A program made the translations under genes and the position numbers. Below, piece by piece: positions 62,394-64,000 of a stretch of DNA of 64,000 bases. Within the stretch, counting starts at the first letter, position 1; each line of letters begins with the position of its first letter. Under the pieces are notes generated by a model. The model saw only the letters and a list, made by a program, of their open reading frames with translations. It had not been told where the DNA came from and ran no database searches. The DNA is from Saccharothrix saharensis (GTDB lineage: Bacteria; Actinomycetota; Actinomycetes; Mycobacteriales; Pseudonocardiaceae): the NCBI RefSeq assembly GCF_006716745.1, contig NZ_VFPP01000001.1, forward strand, positions 6,521,386-6,585,385, in the 5' to 3' direction.

Positions 62394-63768
62394 GCCGCAG
62401 GGCCTCCCACAGCGCCCGCACGTGGTGCTCCTTGGTCGCCTCCGCGCCGATCGCCACGCGGATCGCGAACCGGCCGTTGACGACGGTGTGGGTGATGAAG
62501 GCGTGGCCCGAGGCGTTGACGTGGTCCATCGCGGCGCGGGTGGCGGTGTCGCCGGAGCGGTGGGCGATGGTCAGCAGGGACAGGGTGCGGGGGGCGACCA
62601 GCTCCCAGTCGTCGGATGCCTCGACCCAGGATTCGAGCAGGGTGGCCAGCTCGACGTGGCCGCGCAGGTGGTCGCGGATGCCCTCCAGGCCGTACCAGCG
62701 CAGCACCGACCAGAGCTTCAGCGCCCGGAAGCGGCGGCCCAGGGGGATCTGCCAGTCGCGGTAGTCGGTGACGGCGCCCGAGTCGGTGGCGGTGTTGCGC
62801 AGGTACTCCGGCAGGATCGTGAGGGCGTCGACCAGGACGTCCCGGTGCGCGGTCCAGAAGAGGGACAGGTCGAACGCGGTCAGCATCCACTTGTGGGCGT
62901 TCGCGGTGAACGAGTCGGCCAGGTCGACGCCGTCGAACAGGTCGCGGAACTCCGGGCACAGCGCCGCCGGGCCCGCCCACGCGGCGTCCACGTGCAGCCA
63001 GATGCCGTGCTCGGCGCACACGGCGGCGATCTCGCGCACCGGGTCCACCGCGCCCGTGCCCGTGGTGCCGACGGTCGCGCACACCAGCACCGGCCGCCGG
63101 CCCTCGGCCACGTCGGACCGGATGCGTGACACCAGGTCGTCCACCCGCATGGCCATCCGCGCGTCCACGTCGACCGCCCGCACGGCCTGCTCGCCGAGCC
63201 CGGCCATCCGCGCGGCCCGTTCCAGCGACGAGTGGGTCTGCGACGACACGTACACCGTCTCGGTCCCGTCCACGCCGGACCGCCGCCACTTCCCGCCCGA
63301 CGCCCGGTGCAGCGCGGCCAGCATCGCGACCAGCGCGGCGGACGACGCGGTGTCCTGGATGACACCACCGCCGACGAACGACGACGGCAGGCCGAACGCG
63401 CCGACCAGCTCGTCCATCAGGTGCTGCTCGACCTCGGTCGCCGCGGGGGAGGTGGACCACAACATGCCCTGCACGCCCAACCCGGACGACAGCAGGTCAC
63501 CGAGCACGGACGGCAGGGAGGCGTTCGACGGGAAGTAGGCGAAGAAGCCCGGGTGCTGCCAGTGCGTCGTCCCCGGCAGCACGACCCGGTCCAGGTCGGC
63601 GAGCAGCCCGGCGAAGCCCTCACCCCGCTCGGGCAGCCCGGCCAGCTGCCCCCGCACCCAGCCGGGCTCGACCGGCGACCGGACCGGGAAGTCCTCGACG
63701 CGCGAGCGGTAGTCGGCGATCCAGTCGACCACCTCGTGGCCGATCCGGCGGAACTCGTCGGGGTCCAT
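62383..63768 (-). CDS. PLP-dependent aromatic-amino-acid-type decarboxylase
   Basis: A 461-residue group II decarboxylase. Seen: FRRIGHEVVDWIADYRSRVEDFPVRS (typical opening), HPGFFAYFPSNASLPSVLGDLL, VYVSSQTHSSLERAARMAG, the PLP Asp in WLHVDAAWAG, and the Schiff-base lysine in FTANAHKWML. The pattern is that of DOPA/tryptophan/tyrosine decarboxylases; the substrate is likely an aromatic L-amino acid. ATG 63768 lies 10 bases after the stop of an Lrp/AsnC-type regulator, probably its operon partner and perhaps amino-acid sensor. Confidence 0.92.
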   Translation of the reverse strand: MDPDEFRRIGHEVVDWIADYRSRVEDFPVRSPVEPGWVRGQLAGLPERGEGFAGLLADLDRVVLPGTTHWQHPGFFAYFPSNASLPSVLGDLLSSGLGVQGMLWSTSPAATEVEQHLMDELVGAFGLPSSFVGGGVIQDTASSAALVAMLAALHRASGGKWRRSGVDGTETVYVSSQTHSSLERAARMAGLGEQAVRAVDVDARMAMRVDDLVSRIRSDVAEGRRPVLVCATVGTTGTGAVDPVREIAAVCAEHGIWLHVDAAWAGPAALCPEFRDLFDGVDLADSFTANAHKWMLTAFDLSLFWTAHRDVLVDALTILPEYLRNTATDSGAVTDYRDWQIPLGRRFRALKLWSVLRWYGLEGIRDHLRGHVELATLLESWVEASDDWELVAPRTLSLLTIAHRSGDTATRAAMDHVNASGHAFITHTVVNGRFAIRVAIGAEATKEHHVRALWEALRLRG

Positions 63769-63778
63769 GGCCGGAAAT

Positions 63779-64000
63779 CTATACGCGCCGCCTGCGGTGG
63801 GTGGGGCGCTGGTCGTCGGGCGGGGTCAGGGCCCGCGTCTCGACCCGCTCCAGCACCACCGAGCTGGTCAGGTTCCGCACCTCCGCCCGCGAGGCGATCT
63901 TGTCCATCAGGAACGCCTGCAGGTGCGTGCTGTCGGCCACCGCGATGTGCACCAGGAAGTCCGCCTGCCCGCTGACGTGGAACAGCGACCGCGTCTCCGG
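63779..64000 (-). CDS. Lrp/AsnC family regulator, C-terminal part (truncated by window end)
   Basis: Seventy-three codons and a stop remain. The sequence (SLFHVSGQADFLVHIAVAD, LQAFLMDKIASRAEVRNL, TSSVVLERV) is the effector-binding RAM/ASNC domain with the usual SGQADFLVHI phrase, followed by a short basic tail (PTHRRRRV). The helix-turn-helix is outside the window. It is upstream of the decarboxylase on the same strand and may regulate it in response to an amino acid. Confidence 0.88.
   Translation of the reverse strand, partial: PETRSLFHVSGQADFLVHIAVADSTHLQAFLMDKIASRAEVRNLTSSVVLERVETRALTPPDDQRPTHRRRRV

Overview
The window comes from a high-GC actinomycete, most likely of the Pseudonocardiaceae (Saccharothrix/Actinosynnema/Lentzea type). 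Pointers are the very strong G/C third-position bias, frequent GTG starts, many apparently leaderless genes with a TAGGCT-like -10 box just before the start codon, actinobacterial order bioB-BsaP-DUF2567, a PriA-type hisA with no trpF, a Trp-associated membrane protein, and a DUF397 protein. The genus is an inference; no rRNA or tRNA was recognised.

Layout. 1-1277: 3' end of dnaE. 1323-7447: biotin block (P450-bioA under a BioQ-like dyad; glutaredoxin and a membrane protein on the minus strand; bioD; bioB-bsaP-DUF2567). 7444-9491: minus-strand MFS transporter plus DUF1445 hydro-lyase behind a perfect palindrome. 9858-12031: type I aroD, a Lon-substrate-domain protein and the NAD regulator NrtR, divergent from nadA-nadB-nadC (12052-15523). 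15580-18955: PRC-barrel/DUF2382 protein, nitrilase-family amidase, peptide-binding lipoprotein. 19017-23088: class V PLP enzyme, then a Fic-protein cassette bounded by 106-bp identical direct repeats, then a secreted M14 carboxypeptidase. 23237-34869: histidine genes hisD-hisC-hisB, hisH-priA and hisF-(membrane protein)-hisI, interrupted by TetR, KptA, SoxR, a split transketolase, a Clp-N/HTH protein, a PPOX oxidoreductase and a cold-shock gene. 34876-40645: TetR, then trpE-(membrane protein)-trpC-trpB-trpA. 40796-47944: Uma2 protein, lgt, a two-component pair split by an AMIN-like gene, TAXI receptor, dicarboxylate symporter. 48305-54341: gltB-gltD. 54404-59346: regulator remnant plus DUF397 protein, V8-like protease, lipoprotein, XPB-N-like protein, DUF2461 protein, VanZ-like protein. 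59429-64000: pyk, tesB-type thioesterase, second Uma2 protein, PLP decarboxylase and a truncated Lrp/AsnC regulator.

How the genes work together. Much of the window is core anabolism: biotin, NAD, histidine, tryptophan and glutamate synthesis, mostly in short operons with ATGA or GTGA overlaps. hisG, hisE, trpD, trpF and bioF are not in the window; PriA (HisA) probably supplies the TrpF reaction. Accessory material sits in small islands between these operons (the Fic cassette, two Uma2 genes, the DUF397 locus).

The most notable signals are (1) the Fic cassette whose flanking repeats leave both convergent neighbour genes intact; (2) a P450 coupled to bioA behind a BioQ-like operator, suggesting an actinobacterial BioI-like pimelate route; (3) a SoxR box in front of a split transketolase; (4) two identical 7-bp-arm dyads before a Clp-N/HTH gene; and (5) a 22-bp tandem repeat array after the hisB locus. 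All assignments were made by reading the sequence; no database search was run.
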